Origin: Tepidanaerobacter acetatoxydans_A
Lineage (GTDB): Bacteria; Bacillota; Thermosediminibacteria; Thermosediminibacterales; Tepidanaerobacteraceae
Assembly (NCBI GenBank): GCA_022840405.1
Contig: JALHJR010000006.1
Coordinates: forward strand, 1-64,000
Direction: 5' to 3'
Length of the DNA: 64,000 bases
Notes under the pieces: generated by a model
Seen by the model: the letters and a program-made list of their open reading frames with translations, nothing else
Told to the model about the DNA's origin: nothing
Database searches by the model: none
Made by a program: the position numbers and the translations under genes
Shown here: positions 1-8,963 of the stretch, one piece after another
Position numbering within the stretch: the stretch's first letter is position 1
How the letters are laid out: each line of letters starts with the position of its first letter

Positions 1-908
1 GCTCCGTCTGCTATGGATTTTTCTTTATCCGGTATAATTAGCTCCGGGTCTATTTCCATATTTATCCCTAAGCCGCTGCAAACCGGGCAAGCTCCATAAG
101 GACTGTTGAAAGAAAACATTCGAGGTGTAAGTTCCTCCAGACTTATATTACACTCTGCACATGCAAAATTCTGAGAAAATAGTATTTCTTGCCCGCCGAT
201 AATATCCGCAATCACCAAACCTTCGGATTGAGCCAGTGCTATTTCAATAGAATCTGCCAGCCGAGATTCAATTCCGGGTTTTATAATAAGTCTATCTATA
301 ATAATTTCGATATTATGTTTCTTGTTTTTTTCCAGCTTGATTTCCTCACTGGTTTCTCTCATTTGACCATCGACTCTTATCCGCACAAAACCATTTTTTT
401 TGATTTTTTCCAGCAGTTTCTGGAATTCACCTTTCCTTCCGCGCACCACCGGAGCCAAAATTTGAATCCTTGTTCCCTCAGGTGACTCCATTATTGCATC
501 AACCATTTGGTCAACTGTTTGTTGAGATATCTCCTTTCCGCACTTAGGACAATGCGGTTTTCCTATACGAGCATAAAGCAGTCTTAAGTAATCATAAATT
601 TCAGTAACAGTTCCAACTGTTGAACGAGGATTTTTACTTGTAGTCTTCTGGTCTATGGATATGGCAGGTGAAAGCCCCTCGATGTAATCGACATCGGGTT
701 TATCCATTTGCCCCAAAAACTGTCGGGCATAGGCAGAAAGTGATTCAACATAGCGTCTTTGCCCTTCGGCATATATGGTGTCAAAGGCCAAGGTAGATTT
801 CCCCGACCCGGAAAGGCCTGTAATTACTACTAATTTATCTCTCGGGATTGTAATATCTATGTTTTTTAAGTTATGTTCTCGAGCACCTTTAACTATAATC
901 TTATCCAT
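1..908 (-). CDS. uvrA: UvrABC system protein A (partial, N-terminal 302 residues)
   Basis: Excinuclease ABC subunit A, the ATP-dependent damage-recognition protein of nucleotide excision repair. The reading frame opens with an ATG at 908 and runs off the left edge of the window, so only the N-terminal third is present. It begins MDKIIVKGAREHNLKNI, followed by a Walker A motif (GLSGSGKST, residues 31-39), a CPKCGK pair, and the first zinc module (CAEC ... CPVC) near residues 253-280, then PELIIPDKEKSIADG at the edge. It lies 29 bp downstream of uvrB on the same strand, the usual uvrB-uvrA pair, so co-transcription is likely. No defect is seen in the visible part. Confidence 0.97.
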   Translation of the reverse strand, partial: MDKIIVKGAREHNLKNIDITIPRDKLVVITGLSGSGKSTLAFDTIYAEGQRRYVESLSAYARQFLGQMDKPDVDYIEGLSPAISIDQKTTSKNPRSTVGTVTEIYDYLRLLYARIGKPHCPKCGKEISQQTVDQMVDAIMESPEGTRIQILAPVVRGRKGEFQKLLEKIKKNGFVRIRVDGQMRETSEEIKLEKNKKHNIEIIIDRLIIKPGIESRLADSIEIALAQSEGLVIADIIGGQEILFSQNFACAECNISLEELTPRMFSFNSPYGACPVCSGLGINMEIDPELIIPDKEKSIADG

Positions 909-937
909 TTATTCATATCACACTCACTGTACTGTGT

Positions 938-2935
938 TTATTTAGTCTTAATTACGCTAAACGCTTCAGCCTTTATCTCAAAAATAAGATCCCTAAGTTC
1001 GGCAGCTTTTTCAAATTCAAGTTTTTTTGCCGCGTCATTCATCTGTCTTTCAAGATTTTCAACAAAGATTTTAAGTTCTTTTTTACTCATTTCTGTTATG
1101 TCTTTTTCAGGTAGGTAATCAGTTTTTTCCTCGGCAACTTTGGTAGCCTCTATTAAATCCCTTACCGATTTTTTAACCGTTGCAGGTACTATACCATGCT
1201 TTTTATTATAATCTAATTGAATTTTGCGCCTGCGGTTGGTTTCACTAATCGCCCTAGCCATAGATTGGGTTATGGTATCCGCATACATAATAACCCTCCC
1301 GTCCACATTACGTGCAGCGCGGCCTATGGTTTGAATGAGAGAGGTTTCTGAACGCAAGAACCCCTCTTTATCTGCGTCAAGAATAGCCACAAGGGATACC
1401 TCCGGCAAGTCCAGACCTTCCCTTAGCAGATTAATGCCTACAAGGCAGTCAAATTTGCCGAGCCTTAAATCTCGAATTATCTGAAGCCGTTCCAATGTAT
1501 GAATCTCCGAATGTAAGTATCTGACGCGAATACCTGCTTCCTTTAGATAGTCGGTAAGGTCTTCCGCCATTCTCTTGGTAAGGGTAGTGACTAAAACCCT
1601 TTGGTTCTTTTCTGCTCGGAGCTTGATTTCCCATATCAAATCATCGATTTGCCCTTTGACCGGACGAACTTCCACTTCCGGATCCACCAAGCCAGTGGGA
1701 CGTATGATTTGTTCTACAACTTGAGCACTTTTTTCAAGTTCATATGATGCCGGTGTAGCTGATAAAAAAATTAGCTGATTTACACGTTCTTCGAATTCTT
1801 CAAAGACCAGTGGGCGATTATCAAAGGCTGAAGGAAGCCTAAAGCCGTGCTCTATCAGCGACTCTTTCCTAGAACGGTCTCCGGCCCACATAGCATGAAT
1901 CTGAGGCAACGTCACGTGGGACTCGTCGATTATTATTAAATAATCTTTCGGAAAATAATCAAGCAGTGTAAACGGTGCCTCACCGGCCTTCCTGCCGGAA
2001 AGATGCCTTGAGTAATTTTCAATACCCTTACAATAGCCCATTTCTCGAAGCATTTCTATATCATATTTGGTCCTTTGCTCCAGCCTGGCTGCCTCCAATA
2101 CTTTACCTTGGTCTTTCAGTTCCGCTAATCGCTGCTCAAGCTCCATTTCAATCGATTTTATAGCAGCTTCTATCTTATCTTTTGGTGTGGCATAGTGGGA
2201 AGCTGGGAATATCGATACGTGATTTCGTTCACCTATTATTTCACCGGTTAAAGTATCGAATTCAAGGATGCGATCAATAATATCTCCAAAAAATTCTACT
2301 CGAACAGCCTTTTCGGTAAAAGAAGCCGGGAATATCTCCAATATATCTCCGCGAAGCCGAAAAGTTCCCCTGTGAAAGTCTATCTCATTGCGATTAAATT
2401 GTATCTCCACAAGCTTTCGAACCACATCGTCCCTATCTGCTTCCATATCCGGACGAAGTGATACAACCTGGTTTTCATAATCTATTGGTGACCCTAGACT
2501 GTAAATGCATGACACGCTGGCCACTATGACTACATCACGGCGTTCAAAAAGTGCAGCCGTTGCAGAGTGCCGCAATTTATCAATCTCATCGTTTATTGAA
2601 GCATCTTTTTCTATATAAGTATCCGTTTGAGCAATATACGCCTCTGGTTGGTAATAATCATAGTAACTTACAAAATATTCTACCGCATTGTTGGGGAAAA
2701 ACTCCTTAAGCTCACTGTAGAGCTGCCCAGCTAAAGTCTTATTATGAGCTATTACCAGCGTCGGTCTTTGCACCTGCTGTATAAGATGGGCTATAGTAAA
2801 AGTCTTGCCGGTACCTGTTGCACCTAGCAGCGTTTGAAATTTGTAGCCCTTATTTATTCCTTCAGTTAATCTTTGTATTGCTTGCGGCTGATCACCGCGC
2901 GGAATATACTCTGAAACAACCTCAAATTTCCCCAT
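938..2935 (-). CDS. uvrB: UvrABC system protein B
   Basis: Excinuclease ABC subunit B, the helicase-like subunit that verifies damage and loads UvrC. About 665 residues, normal for the family. Walker A is GATGTGKT (residues 38-45); the tyrosine-rich beta-hairpin (YYDYYQPEAY) follows near residue 93, a DESH helicase motif II lies near 338, and a C-terminal UVR domain is present (about 622-660). A TTG codon at 2950 is also in frame, but the ATG at 2935 is preferred because GGAAGGTG sits 5-12 bases upstream and the protein then begins MGKFEVVSEY. A SigmaA-like promoter and a LexA-like site lie upstream (3027-3077), in keeping with SOS control. Confidence 0.98.
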   Translation of the reverse strand: MGKFEVVSEYIPRGDQPQAIQRLTEGINKGYKFQTLLGATGTGKTFTIAHLIQQVQRPTLVIAHNKTLAGQLYSELKEFFPNNAVEYFVSYYDYYQPEAYIAQTDTYIEKDASINDEIDKLRHSATAALFERRDVVIVASVSCIYSLGSPIDYENQVVSLRPDMEADRDDVVRKLVEIQFNRNEIDFHRGTFRLRGDILEIFPASFTEKAVRVEFFGDIIDRILEFDTLTGEIIGERNHVSIFPASHYATPKDKIEAAIKSIEMELEQRLAELKDQGKVLEAARLEQRTKYDIEMLREMGYCKGIENYSRHLSGRKAGEAPFTLLDYFPKDYLIIIDESHVTLPQIHAMWAGDRSRKESLIEHGFRLPSAFDNRPLVFEEFEERVNQLIFLSATPASYELEKSAQVVEQIIRPTGLVDPEVEVRPVKGQIDDLIWEIKLRAEKNQRVLVTTLTKRMAEDLTDYLKEAGIRVRYLHSEIHTLERLQIIRDLRLGKFDCLVGINLLREGLDLPEVSLVAILDADKEGFLRSETSLIQTIGRAARNVDGRVIMYADTITQSMARAISETNRRRKIQLDYNKKHGIVPATVKKSVRDLIEATKVAEEKTDYLPEKDITEMSKKELKIFVENLERQMNDAAKKLEFEKAAELRDLIFEIKAEAFSVIKTK

Positions 2936-3026
2936 TTTTACACCTTCCAAATGAAATTGAGAAAATCTATTTCTTGCAAGGCTTTTATTTAACCTACCTT
3001 GTAATATAATTTCATGTGCAAGATGT

Positions 3027-3055
3027 ATTATATCATATAATAAAAAGTGATGAAA
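3027..3055 (-). promoter_or_regulatory. Putative promoter of uvrB-uvrA
   Basis: On the minus strand a perfect -10 box TATAAT (3027-3032) is preceded, after exactly 17 bases, by a weak -35 box TTTCAT (3050-3055). It faces uvrB, about 90 bp from the chosen start codon. The weak -35 fits a repressible SOS promoter, but function is inferred from sequence only. Confidence 0.55.
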
Positions 3056-3063
3056 GATAAAAA

Positions 3064-3077
3064 CGAAACTTTGTTCG
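3064..3077. promoter_or_regulatory. LexA-like operator upstream of uvrB
   Basis: CGAAACTTTGTTCG matches the Firmicute LexA box consensus CGAACNNNNGTTCG at 9 of the 10 specified positions. It lies 8 bp upstream of the proposed -35 box of uvrB. uvrB is a standard SOS gene in Firmicutes, which supports the call; one half-site is imperfect. Confidence 0.5.
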
Positions 3078-3088
3078 CTATTTTAAAT

Positions 3089-3118
3089 AAAAAAAACCGG
3101 GCTTTTTATTTCCCGGCT
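3089..3118 (-). terminator. Intrinsic terminator after the 65-residue ORF
   Basis: On the minus strand CCGGG and CCCGG form a short GC-only stem around an A-rich loop, followed by a run of eight T. It begins directly at the stop codon of the small upstream gene and separates it from uvrB. Confidence 0.75.
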
Positions 3119-3315
3119 CAGTTCATATATATAATCTTATTTCTTCGGCGAGTAAAAAAGCCGCTTGATTTAGTGCCATAAGTATCTCCATCTTGAGATT
3201 GGGTATCTATGTTTACTATTTTCAACATGATATCCCGCTTTTCTTCTTCTGATGCAGTAGTATAGGCTTTAAGCAGCATATCTCTCTCGCGATTAAGATA
3301 TTCTTCTCTAGTCAT
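3118..3315 (-). CDS. Small hypothetical protein (65 aa)
   Basis: Not recognised as a known family. The 65-residue product is highly charged, with an acidic/basic helical N-terminal half (MTREEYLNRERDM) and a basic tail (FFTRRRNKIIYMN), and has no signal peptide or membrane segment. It is believed real because of a strong ribosome site (AAAGGAGGAAATTCG then ATG), a perfect -10 promoter upstream (3404-3432) and a terminator right after the stop. It is a monocistronic unit between uvrB and a divergent racemase-like gene. Cytosolic location is likely; function is unknown. Confidence 0.7.
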   Translation of the reverse strand: MTREEYLNRERDMLLKAYTTASEEEKRDIMLKIVNIDTQSQDGDTYGTKSSGFFTRRRNKIIYMN

Positions 3316-3403
3316 CGAATTTCCTCCTTTTTATGTATTTTGCATAGAAACTAGTAAATATATGAGTGCAATTATAATTGAGAGCGTTATTTCTTTCACA
3401 AGC

Positions 3404-3432
3404 ATTATATCATATATGCAAATTTCTATCAA
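3404..3432 (-). promoter_or_regulatory. SigmaA-type promoter of the 65-aa gene
   Basis: Minus strand: -35 TTGATA (3427-3432), 17-base spacer, -10 TATAAT (3404-3409). It drives the small gene whose ATG is at 3315, giving a leader of about 80 nt. Confidence 0.65.
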
Positions 3433-3601
3433 GTATATATAGTTTGAAATGTCATCTATTTTCTAAAAACTCTTTTGTTTTATTCATTTTCCTATGCTAT
3501 AGTATATTTTCTCCCATTTCTGTTGAATTATTCAATAAGTAGTAAAAAGAATTAAAACGAAACTAAACAATTAACCACAAATTATTTTTATCTTAAAATA
3601 C

Positions 3602-3630
3602 TTGATACTCTTATATTATAGACATATAAT
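3602..3630 (+). promoter_or_regulatory. SigmaA-type promoter of the racemase-like gene
   Basis: Plus strand: -35 TTGATA (3602-3607), 17-base spacer, -10 TATAAT (3625-3630), ending 19 bp before the TTG start at 3650. The transcript would have a very short leader containing GAGGTGAT as ribosome site. Otherwise the 3316-3649 gap holds only AT-rich sequence and the divergent promoter at 3404-3432. Confidence 0.7.
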
Positions 3631-3649
3631 AAGATTGAGGTGATAAAAA

Positions 3650-4321
3650 TTGACTGCAAATGTTGCAAATAATATTATAAAAATCGGCGTTATTGCCGGT
3701 ACTCCGGTGGATACTCAAATGGGCGTTGATTTCATATTAAAAAAGGGTTTTGAAGCTATAGGGCGTCCAACAGCTGCAGACCCCGAAGAACAAAATCTAC
3801 TTCAGTTTTTAAGCCCTGATACTTTAACAAAAAAAGTATTAAGGATTATTCAAGATTTCGAAAACCAGAACATATTTCGAACTATGATTTACTGCAATTC
3901 TCTATCAGCCGCCATAGATATTGGATATATACGAAATACGCAGACCAGATCCTTGGTAATAACGCCGTTGGATATTTACAAAAATCTTGCGGCAAGATAC
4001 AAAAAAATAGCCCTATGGGCTGCTAATGGTCAATGCCTTTCAGCAATCGAACATATATTTTATGAGCAAAATCCTTCAATTGATATTATTGGAATTTCCA
4101 TGCTGCCTATAGTCAAAGCTATTGAAGAAGGTCAATCAGCAGCATCGATTATTGAGCAATATGATCTTGTTTCCCTATGTGTTGAAAGATTTGCCGCCAA
4201 CGGTTTGATTCTGGGCTGCACTCATCTGCCTTATTTGCAATCAGAACTTTCTAAAAAAATCAGCATTCCTATTATTGACCCTGCAGAAGAAATGTTGAAA
4301 ATATTAGTTTCGGATTCTTAG
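3650..4321 (+). CDS. Aspartate/glutamate racemase family protein
   Basis: A 223-residue member of the Asp/Glu/hydantoin racemase superfamily, which uses two cysteines for cofactor-free racemisation. The two catalytic-type cysteines are visible: C82 in MIYCNSLSAA and C190 in LILGCTHLPYL. The start is TTG at 3650 with GAGGTGAT upstream. The second motif (GCTH) is close to that of glutamate racemase MurI, but the rest of the sequence is divergent and the protein is shorter than MurI (about 260-270 aa), so the substrate cannot be assigned. It is monocistronic, convergent with the PDZ gene, and has its own promoter. Aspartate, glutamate or another amino acid are all possible. Confidence 0.8.
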   Translation: MTANVANNIIKIGVIAGTPVDTQMGVDFILKKGFEAIGRPTAADPEEQNLLQFLSPDTLTKKVLRIIQDFENQNIFRTMIYCNSLSAAIDIGYIRNTQTRSLVITPLDIYKNLAARYKKIALWAANGQCLSAIEHIFYEQNPSIDIIGISMLPIVKAIEEGQSAASIIEQYDLVSLCVERFAANGLILGCTHLPYLQSELSKKISIPIIDPAEEMLKILVSDS

Positions 4322-4377
4322 TTTTGTCGCTTTTCTAATCAATTAGCTTTAAAATTCTCGTTTTTTGCTTATGCGTT

Positions 4378-5625
4378 CTAATCTCTCTTTTTAAAAAACT
4401 TTTTTATCCTTTTCATTATACTATCATCATCCATAACTACATAGGACCCTGAAAAAACCTTGGGGACAAAGATTGCTCCTGTGTTATTTAAACCGTTCGG
4501 AAATGCACTTATTTCAACATCTTTTATCTTTCCTTCAGAGGTCTTTACTGTCATCCATATGAATGTGGGATATTCTGATAGCACTTCTTGCAGTTTTCCA
4601 GGTTCATCCAGGTCTTGCCCGTTTATTGACATGATTATATCACCGGAATTTAGACCCGATTTTTCCGCAGGTGAGTTTTTTATTACGTCAAGAATCATCT
4701 CACCTTGTTTGGGAGGAACAAATAGGGGCTTATTCGCCTGTTCGCTTTTCTTTCCGGTGATTATTAGTAATTCATGCCCGACGGGTGCAAAGATTGCCGC
4801 CATATAGGCAAAGGTCAAATACCTTGATGCCAAAACCGACAATAGCAAAAGTATAACACTAAAGGCAAATAAATTTACCGCTGAAGATTTACATCTGTCC
4901 TTTGGTGTCTTTGTAAGAGCTATATCTCCATACCCTAATGCCGCTACTACCGGCAGCATCAAGTATATAGCCTGAGGATTTTCCAACACATGTGCAGGTG
5001 GTCTTATCAGCGGCCACCAATCCGGCATTTGAATTACATCCATTGACGGGAAATCCCCTACAAGAATCGTTAATAGCATAATGGGGACAGGCCAAAACTC
5101 CTGCAATGAAAATCCTCCTACGATACCATATCTGTCATCTTTAACAAACACCGGTGTTGCATTTATATGTCCTGCAAAATATATTAAGAGACTTTCTACA
5201 AAATGCAGCACTGCTACAAGCCCCATAAGGCCGGCCACATCTATTTGTAAAAGTCCTGTTACCAATGAAAATAATGCTACTAAGCCACCTGCATATGAAA
5301 AACACATTAGGTGCGGATGGACAAGGGCAAGAATTAAAGCTAACGGCCATACATATACTAAACCGGCTTCGGTAATACTTATGCCAAGCAGCATAACTAT
5401 AAAGCTGCCAATGATTCCACCAAAGAATCCATAAAATATTGCATAGAGTAATTTATTGTGCGGATTAATTTTTGCAGTTCCAAACAGGGTTTTTTCTAAA
5501 GTCGCAGTTTTATTATATTGTTTCCACACAATGAAAATTACCAGCCAGAAAAATGGATTTAAAACGGCCGATGGAATACCTTGCAATATTAGGATTATAA
5601 TTTTCCCAAGAGGAAGCACATTCAT
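4378..5625 (-). CDS. Polytopic membrane protein with C-terminal PDZ domain
   Basis: A 415-residue integral membrane protein. The first ~285 residues are hydrophobic and contain about eight membrane segments; residues ~300-385 form a PDZ domain (ILDVIKNSPAEKSGL, then GDIIMSINGQ), followed by a short basic tail. It starts 4 bp inside the stop codon of ctp (ATGA overlap), so the two are translationally coupled. A membrane PDZ protein after ctp is a recurring arrangement in Clostridia; an adaptor or substrate-recognition role for the protease is inferred from this, not shown. It is the last gene of the ftsEX operon, and is convergent with the racemase-like gene. Confidence 0.85.
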   Translation of the reverse strand: MNVLPLGKIIILILQGIPSAVLNPFFWLVIFIVWKQYNKTATLEKTLFGTAKINPHNKLLYAIFYGFFGGIIGSFIVMLLGISITEAGLVYVWPLALILALVHPHLMCFSYAGGLVALFSLVTGLLQIDVAGLMGLVAVLHFVESLLIYFAGHINATPVFVKDDRYGIVGGFSLQEFWPVPIMLLTILVGDFPSMDVIQMPDWWPLIRPPAHVLENPQAIYLMLPVVAALGYGDIALTKTPKDRCKSSAVNLFAFSVILLLLSVLASRYLTFAYMAAIFAPVGHELLIITGKKSEQANKPLFVPPKQGEMILDVIKNSPAEKSGLNSGDIIMSINGQDLDEPGKLQEVLSEYPTFIWMTVKTSEGKIKDVEISAFPNGLNNTGAIFVPKVFSGSYVVMDDDSIMKRIKKFFKKRD

Positions 5626-6875
5626 CTCTCCTGTCTTTGCATGTAAGTCGGAGATTTAACTATATCAAGAGCCTTTAATAATTGAGAATCTTTTTTTCTG
5701 GGAATGTCAAAAGGACTTATATCCTTGCTAAGTTCAACCTTAATATCAGGCTCTACACCTATGCCGTCAATGCTTCGTCCACTCGGCAAATAATATCGGG
5801 CAATAGTCAATTTCATTCCTGTTCCGTCTTGAAAAGGTTCAATTTCCTGAACGGAACCTTTGCCAAAAGTTTTTGTGCCTACAAGTACACCTGCTTTGTG
5901 GTCTTGAATAGCTCCAGCTACTATTTCCGAAGCGCTGGCACTGTTTTCATTTATAAGCACTACAAGCGGTAATGAAATTCTGTTATTATCAGAATAATAT
6001 TCTTCCAGTTTATTTTTATTCCTGTCTTCGGTATAAACTATTATTCCTTTTCCAAGTATTTCATCGGCTATCCTCACTGATTCATAAAGAGAACCACCGG
6101 GATTATTTCGCAAATCCAGTATTAAACCTTTTATGCCTTGTTTTTGTAGGCTGTCTACCGCAGCTTTAAATTCATCATAAGTCTGTGAATCAAAAGAGGT
6201 AATTTTTATATAGCCTACATCATCGTCAATAATTTCATGTTTTATTGTTGTAACTCGAATATCATCCCGCATCAATTCAAATTCCAACAAATCTTCGTTA
6301 TCCTGTCTTTTTATATATACAACAACCTTTGTGCCCTTTTCACCTCTTAGAAGTTTTACCGCTTCATCAAGGCTTTTTCCGGCAAGCTCGATATCATCGA
6401 CTTTAACTATTATGTCTTTTGGAAGAATTCCGGCTTTCTGGGCAGGAGTTCCTTCAATAGGGGATACCACTATAATATCGCCGGTACTCTCATCAGCACT
6501 GAGCACCATTCCTACACCGCTGAAGGAGCCATTAATAGACGCAATAAAATCTTGAAATTCCGTTTCATTCATATAAACTGAATATGGATCACCAAGAGAT
6601 TCCACCACTCCCTTAATAGCTCCCTCAATTAATTTTTCAGTTTCCACATCCTTTACGTATTTGTCTTCTATGAGTTTTATCACATCGACAACCGGCTTTA
6701 AGTGCTGTAAATCTGTTTGTCCATCAACTACAGCAGCAACATTTTTATCATCGCCTTTACTTATTGCATAGAATGGTTTGCTTACCACCGCAGCTCCAGC
6801 AAAAAACGAAAGCAGCGATATTGCTATACACAATACCGCTACTTTAAACATATGTTTTACATTCTTGTTTTGCAT
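5622..6875 (-). CDS. Carboxy-terminal processing serine protease (S41)
   Basis: Secreted or membrane-anchored tail-specific protease of the CtpA/CtpB family, about 417 residues. An N-terminal membrane anchor (~13-32) is followed by a PDZ domain (~92-175) and the S41 catalytic domain. The catalytic serine lies in NENSASASE (S314) and the lysine in FGKGSVQ (K339), a spacing of 25 as in the family. The ATG at 6875 is preferred over the in-frame GTG at 6887 because GGTGGGGAT sits just upstream of it. It lies between an M23 peptidase gene and the PDZ gene, so a role in trimming wall enzymes or sporulation signalling is plausible. CtpB of Bacillus sits at the same place next to ftsEX. Confidence 0.93.
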   Translation of the reverse strand: MQNKNVKHMFKVAVLCIAISLLSFFAGAAVVSKPFYAISKGDDKNVAAVVDGQTDLQHLKPVVDVIKLIEDKYVKDVETEKLIEGAIKGVVESLGDPYSVYMNETEFQDFIASINGSFSGVGMVLSADESTGDIIVVSPIEGTPAQKAGILPKDIIVKVDDIELAGKSLDEAVKLLRGEKGTKVVVYIKRQDNEDLLEFELMRDDIRVTTIKHEIIDDDVGYIKITSFDSQTYDEFKAAVDSLQKQGIKGLILDLRNNPGGSLYESVRIADEILGKGIIVYTEDRNKNKLEEYYSDNNRISLPLVVLINENSASASEIVAGAIQDHKAGVLVGTKTFGKGSVQEIEPFQDGTGMKLTIARYYLPSGRSIDGIGVEPDIKVELSKDISPFDIPRKKDSQLLKALDIVKSPTYMQRQER

Positions 6876-6921
6876 ATGTATCCCCACCCGGTAAAGTTTT
6901 TAGTCTTTACCATTATATCAT

Positions 6922-8067
6922 TTATTTTAGCCAATTCCAAGGGTTGACTACTTCTCCATCTTTGATTACGCCAAAATGAAGGTGTGGTCCCGTAGACCAT
7001 CCGGTACTGCCAACCAAGCCAATTTTATCACCCTTGAGTACTTTTTTGCCTTCTGCTACGAGCAGTTTCGAAAGATGTGAATACTGCGTAGAAATACCTC
7101 CACCATGGCTAACAATGATTGTATTGCCATAACCGCCATAAGAACCTGAAAAAATTACCTCACCGTCATCTGCTGCCAGCACATCAGCTCCCATAGAAGC
7201 ACCTATATCTATGCCTTCATGGAACCGCCGTGTTTTAAAGATAGGATGCGTCCTCCACCCAAACTCTGAAGTAATATATGTTGTACTTGGCGTCGGCCAA
7301 AGGAATTCCCCTGTTCCAAAAAAGCCTTTTTGGTTCTTCATTTCCCATTCAAGAATTTGTCGGCGCAGATTCTCCGAATCTTTTTGCAGCTTATCCTCCT
7401 GACGCTCATACTCTTTTTTCTGTTTTTCCAGCTCTGCCATGAGTCTTTGGCGATCTCCGCGATATGAAACTATGCTAGCTCGACGAGCATCTATATCATC
7501 GCGCTGCTGAGCTATAATCCTTTGTTGTTCTTCCAATTCTGCTTTTTTCTTTGCTACTTCTTCCTGTCTTGCTTTAAATTCCATAAGGAGATTTTTATCA
7601 GACTCAATAATACGTTTAACTAAATCAAGTCTTGTCAAGAAATCCGAAAAACTGGAAGACGCCAAAATTACCTCTATGTAATCTACCGGCCCAGTTTTGT
7701 AAAGAGTTCGCATGCGGACATTCAGATCATCTTTTTGTTCTTCTACCTGTCGTTCGGCTTGTTTAAGCTCTTCTATAGTATTTACTAATTTCGTCTGATT
7801 TTCTCTGAGCTTGGCTTCTGTTTCAGCCAGTTCTTTTTGCGCCAAGTTCAATTTTTCTTCAAGCTCTGCTAATTCTTTACTTATATCCTTCTTGTTCGCT
7901 TCAACTTTATTTATATTGTCTCTTAAATTTTTTATTTGATTGCTTATATCTTGCTGCTGCTTTTTTAAATCATTTATACCGCCTAATGCCGCCGGAGCAG
8001 TTGCCGTTAAAATAATAGCTAGCAGCAAGATGCTTGTAATTACTTTGTGTTTTTTCCAACTCATCAC
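6922..8067 (-). CDS. M23 (LytM) peptidase with coiled-coil, EnvC-like murein hydrolase or activator
   Basis: Exported protein of 381 residues. It has a signal peptide (~1-28), a long coiled-coil rich in Q, E and K (~33-255) and a C-terminal LytM/M23 domain. The zinc ligands look complete: HEGID (H283, D287) and PHLHFG (H362, H364), so it may be catalytically active, unlike E. coli EnvC, which is degenerate. It follows ftsX by 23 bp. FtsEX is known to control such coiled-coil hydrolases or activators across the membrane, and the gene order argues for that partnership here. Start: GTG 8067 or the adjacent ATG 8064, both behind AAGGAG. Confidence 0.92.
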   Translation of the reverse strand: MMSWKKHKVITSILLLAIILTATAPAALGGINDLKKQQQDISNQIKNLRDNINKVEANKKDISKELAELEEKLNLAQKELAETEAKLRENQTKLVNTIEELKQAERQVEEQKDDLNVRMRTLYKTGPVDYIEVILASSSFSDFLTRLDLVKRIIESDKNLLMEFKARQEEVAKKKAELEEQQRIIAQQRDDIDARRASIVSYRGDRQRLMAELEKQKKEYERQEDKLQKDSENLRRQILEWEMKNQKGFFGTGEFLWPTPSTTYITSEFGWRTHPIFKTRRFHEGIDIGASMGADVLAADDGEVIFSGSYGGYGNTIIVSHGGGISTQYSHLSKLLVAEGKKVLKGDKIGLVGSTGWSTGPHLHFGVIKDGEVVNPWNWLK

Positions 8068-8090
8068 CTTTTTCCACTCCTTATATAATG

Positions 8091-8963
8091 CTAAACATTT
8101 AAAAATCTCTTTATGGAAAAGCTACTGCCAAATGCCCCGATGAACATACCAATACCTAAAAATCCAAAGGCGTAGTTATAAAACTGTTCTATTGGCAGCA
8201 AAGAAATCATAGGAATATTTAGCTTCACCGTTACATAAAGATATTTGTAAGCTATTCCCAAAATTGCTACAGCCAGCGAAGAACCGATTAATCCTAATAC
8301 CATACCTTCTATCAAAAACGGCCAGCGTACAAACCAGTCAGTGGCACCAATATATTTCATGATATTTATCTCCCGCCGCCGTGCAAAAACCGTAAGCCTG
8401 ATGGTGTTAGAGATAATGAAAATCGAAACTGCGGCAAAAACTACCATTATCGCCAAGCCAATTATCCGAACCCAATAAATTATGTTGAACAGTTTTTCAA
8501 CAATGCCTTTGCCGTATTTGACTTCATCAACACCGGAAAATTTTTCAATTTTTTCAGCAACCAAAGCCACTTCATGAGGGTCGTTTACCTTAATCCGGAA
8601 GGAATTGGGAAGTGGATTTTCAATACCCTCCAATAAATCTTCTCCTACTTGCTCCTTGAATTCTTCTAGAGCCATTTCCTTTGAAATAAATTCTACTTCT
8701 TTTATCCCAGAAATAGCAGCAAAATCCTTTTTTAGTTGAGATATCCTTTCTTGTCCCAAGGAGTCTTCAAGGTAAGCCGTAATCTCTACTTGCGATTCTA
8801 CATCTTTTAAAACATGATCAAAATTTACTGAAAGTAATAGAAAAGAGCCTAGAATGATGAGTGCAGATGCTACTGCTCCAATGGATGCTAGACTCATCCA
8901 TCTGTTTCTTACAAGACTGGTGAAGGATTCTTTGAAAAAATATTTGATGGTTCTAAGTTTCAT
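8091..8963 (-). CDS. ftsX: Cell division protein FtsX
   Basis: Permease-like subunit of the FtsEX complex, 290 residues, normal length. One membrane segment (~22-44) is followed by a large extracytoplasmic loop (~45-165) that would bind the hydrolase, then three more membrane segments (~170-195, 220-245, 262-283) characteristic of the MacB/FtsX C-terminal domain (RRREINIMKYIGA between the second and third). The start overlaps the ftsE end by 11 bp, so FtsE and FtsX are coupled. The downstream coiled-coil M23 protein is the likely effector. Confidence 0.95.
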   Translation of the reverse strand: MKLRTIKYFFKESFTSLVRNRWMSLASIGAVASALIILGSFLLLSVNFDHVLKDVESQVEITAYLEDSLGQERISQLKKDFAAISGIKEVEFISKEMALEEFKEQVGEDLLEGIENPLPNSFRIKVNDPHEVALVAEKIEKFSGVDEVKYGKGIVEKLFNIIYWVRIIGLAIMVVFAAVSIFIISNTIRLTVFARRREINIMKYIGATDWFVRWPFLIEGMVLGLIGSSLAVAILGIAYKYLYVTVKLNIPMISLLPIEQFYNYAFGFLGIGMFIGAFGSSFSIKRFLNV

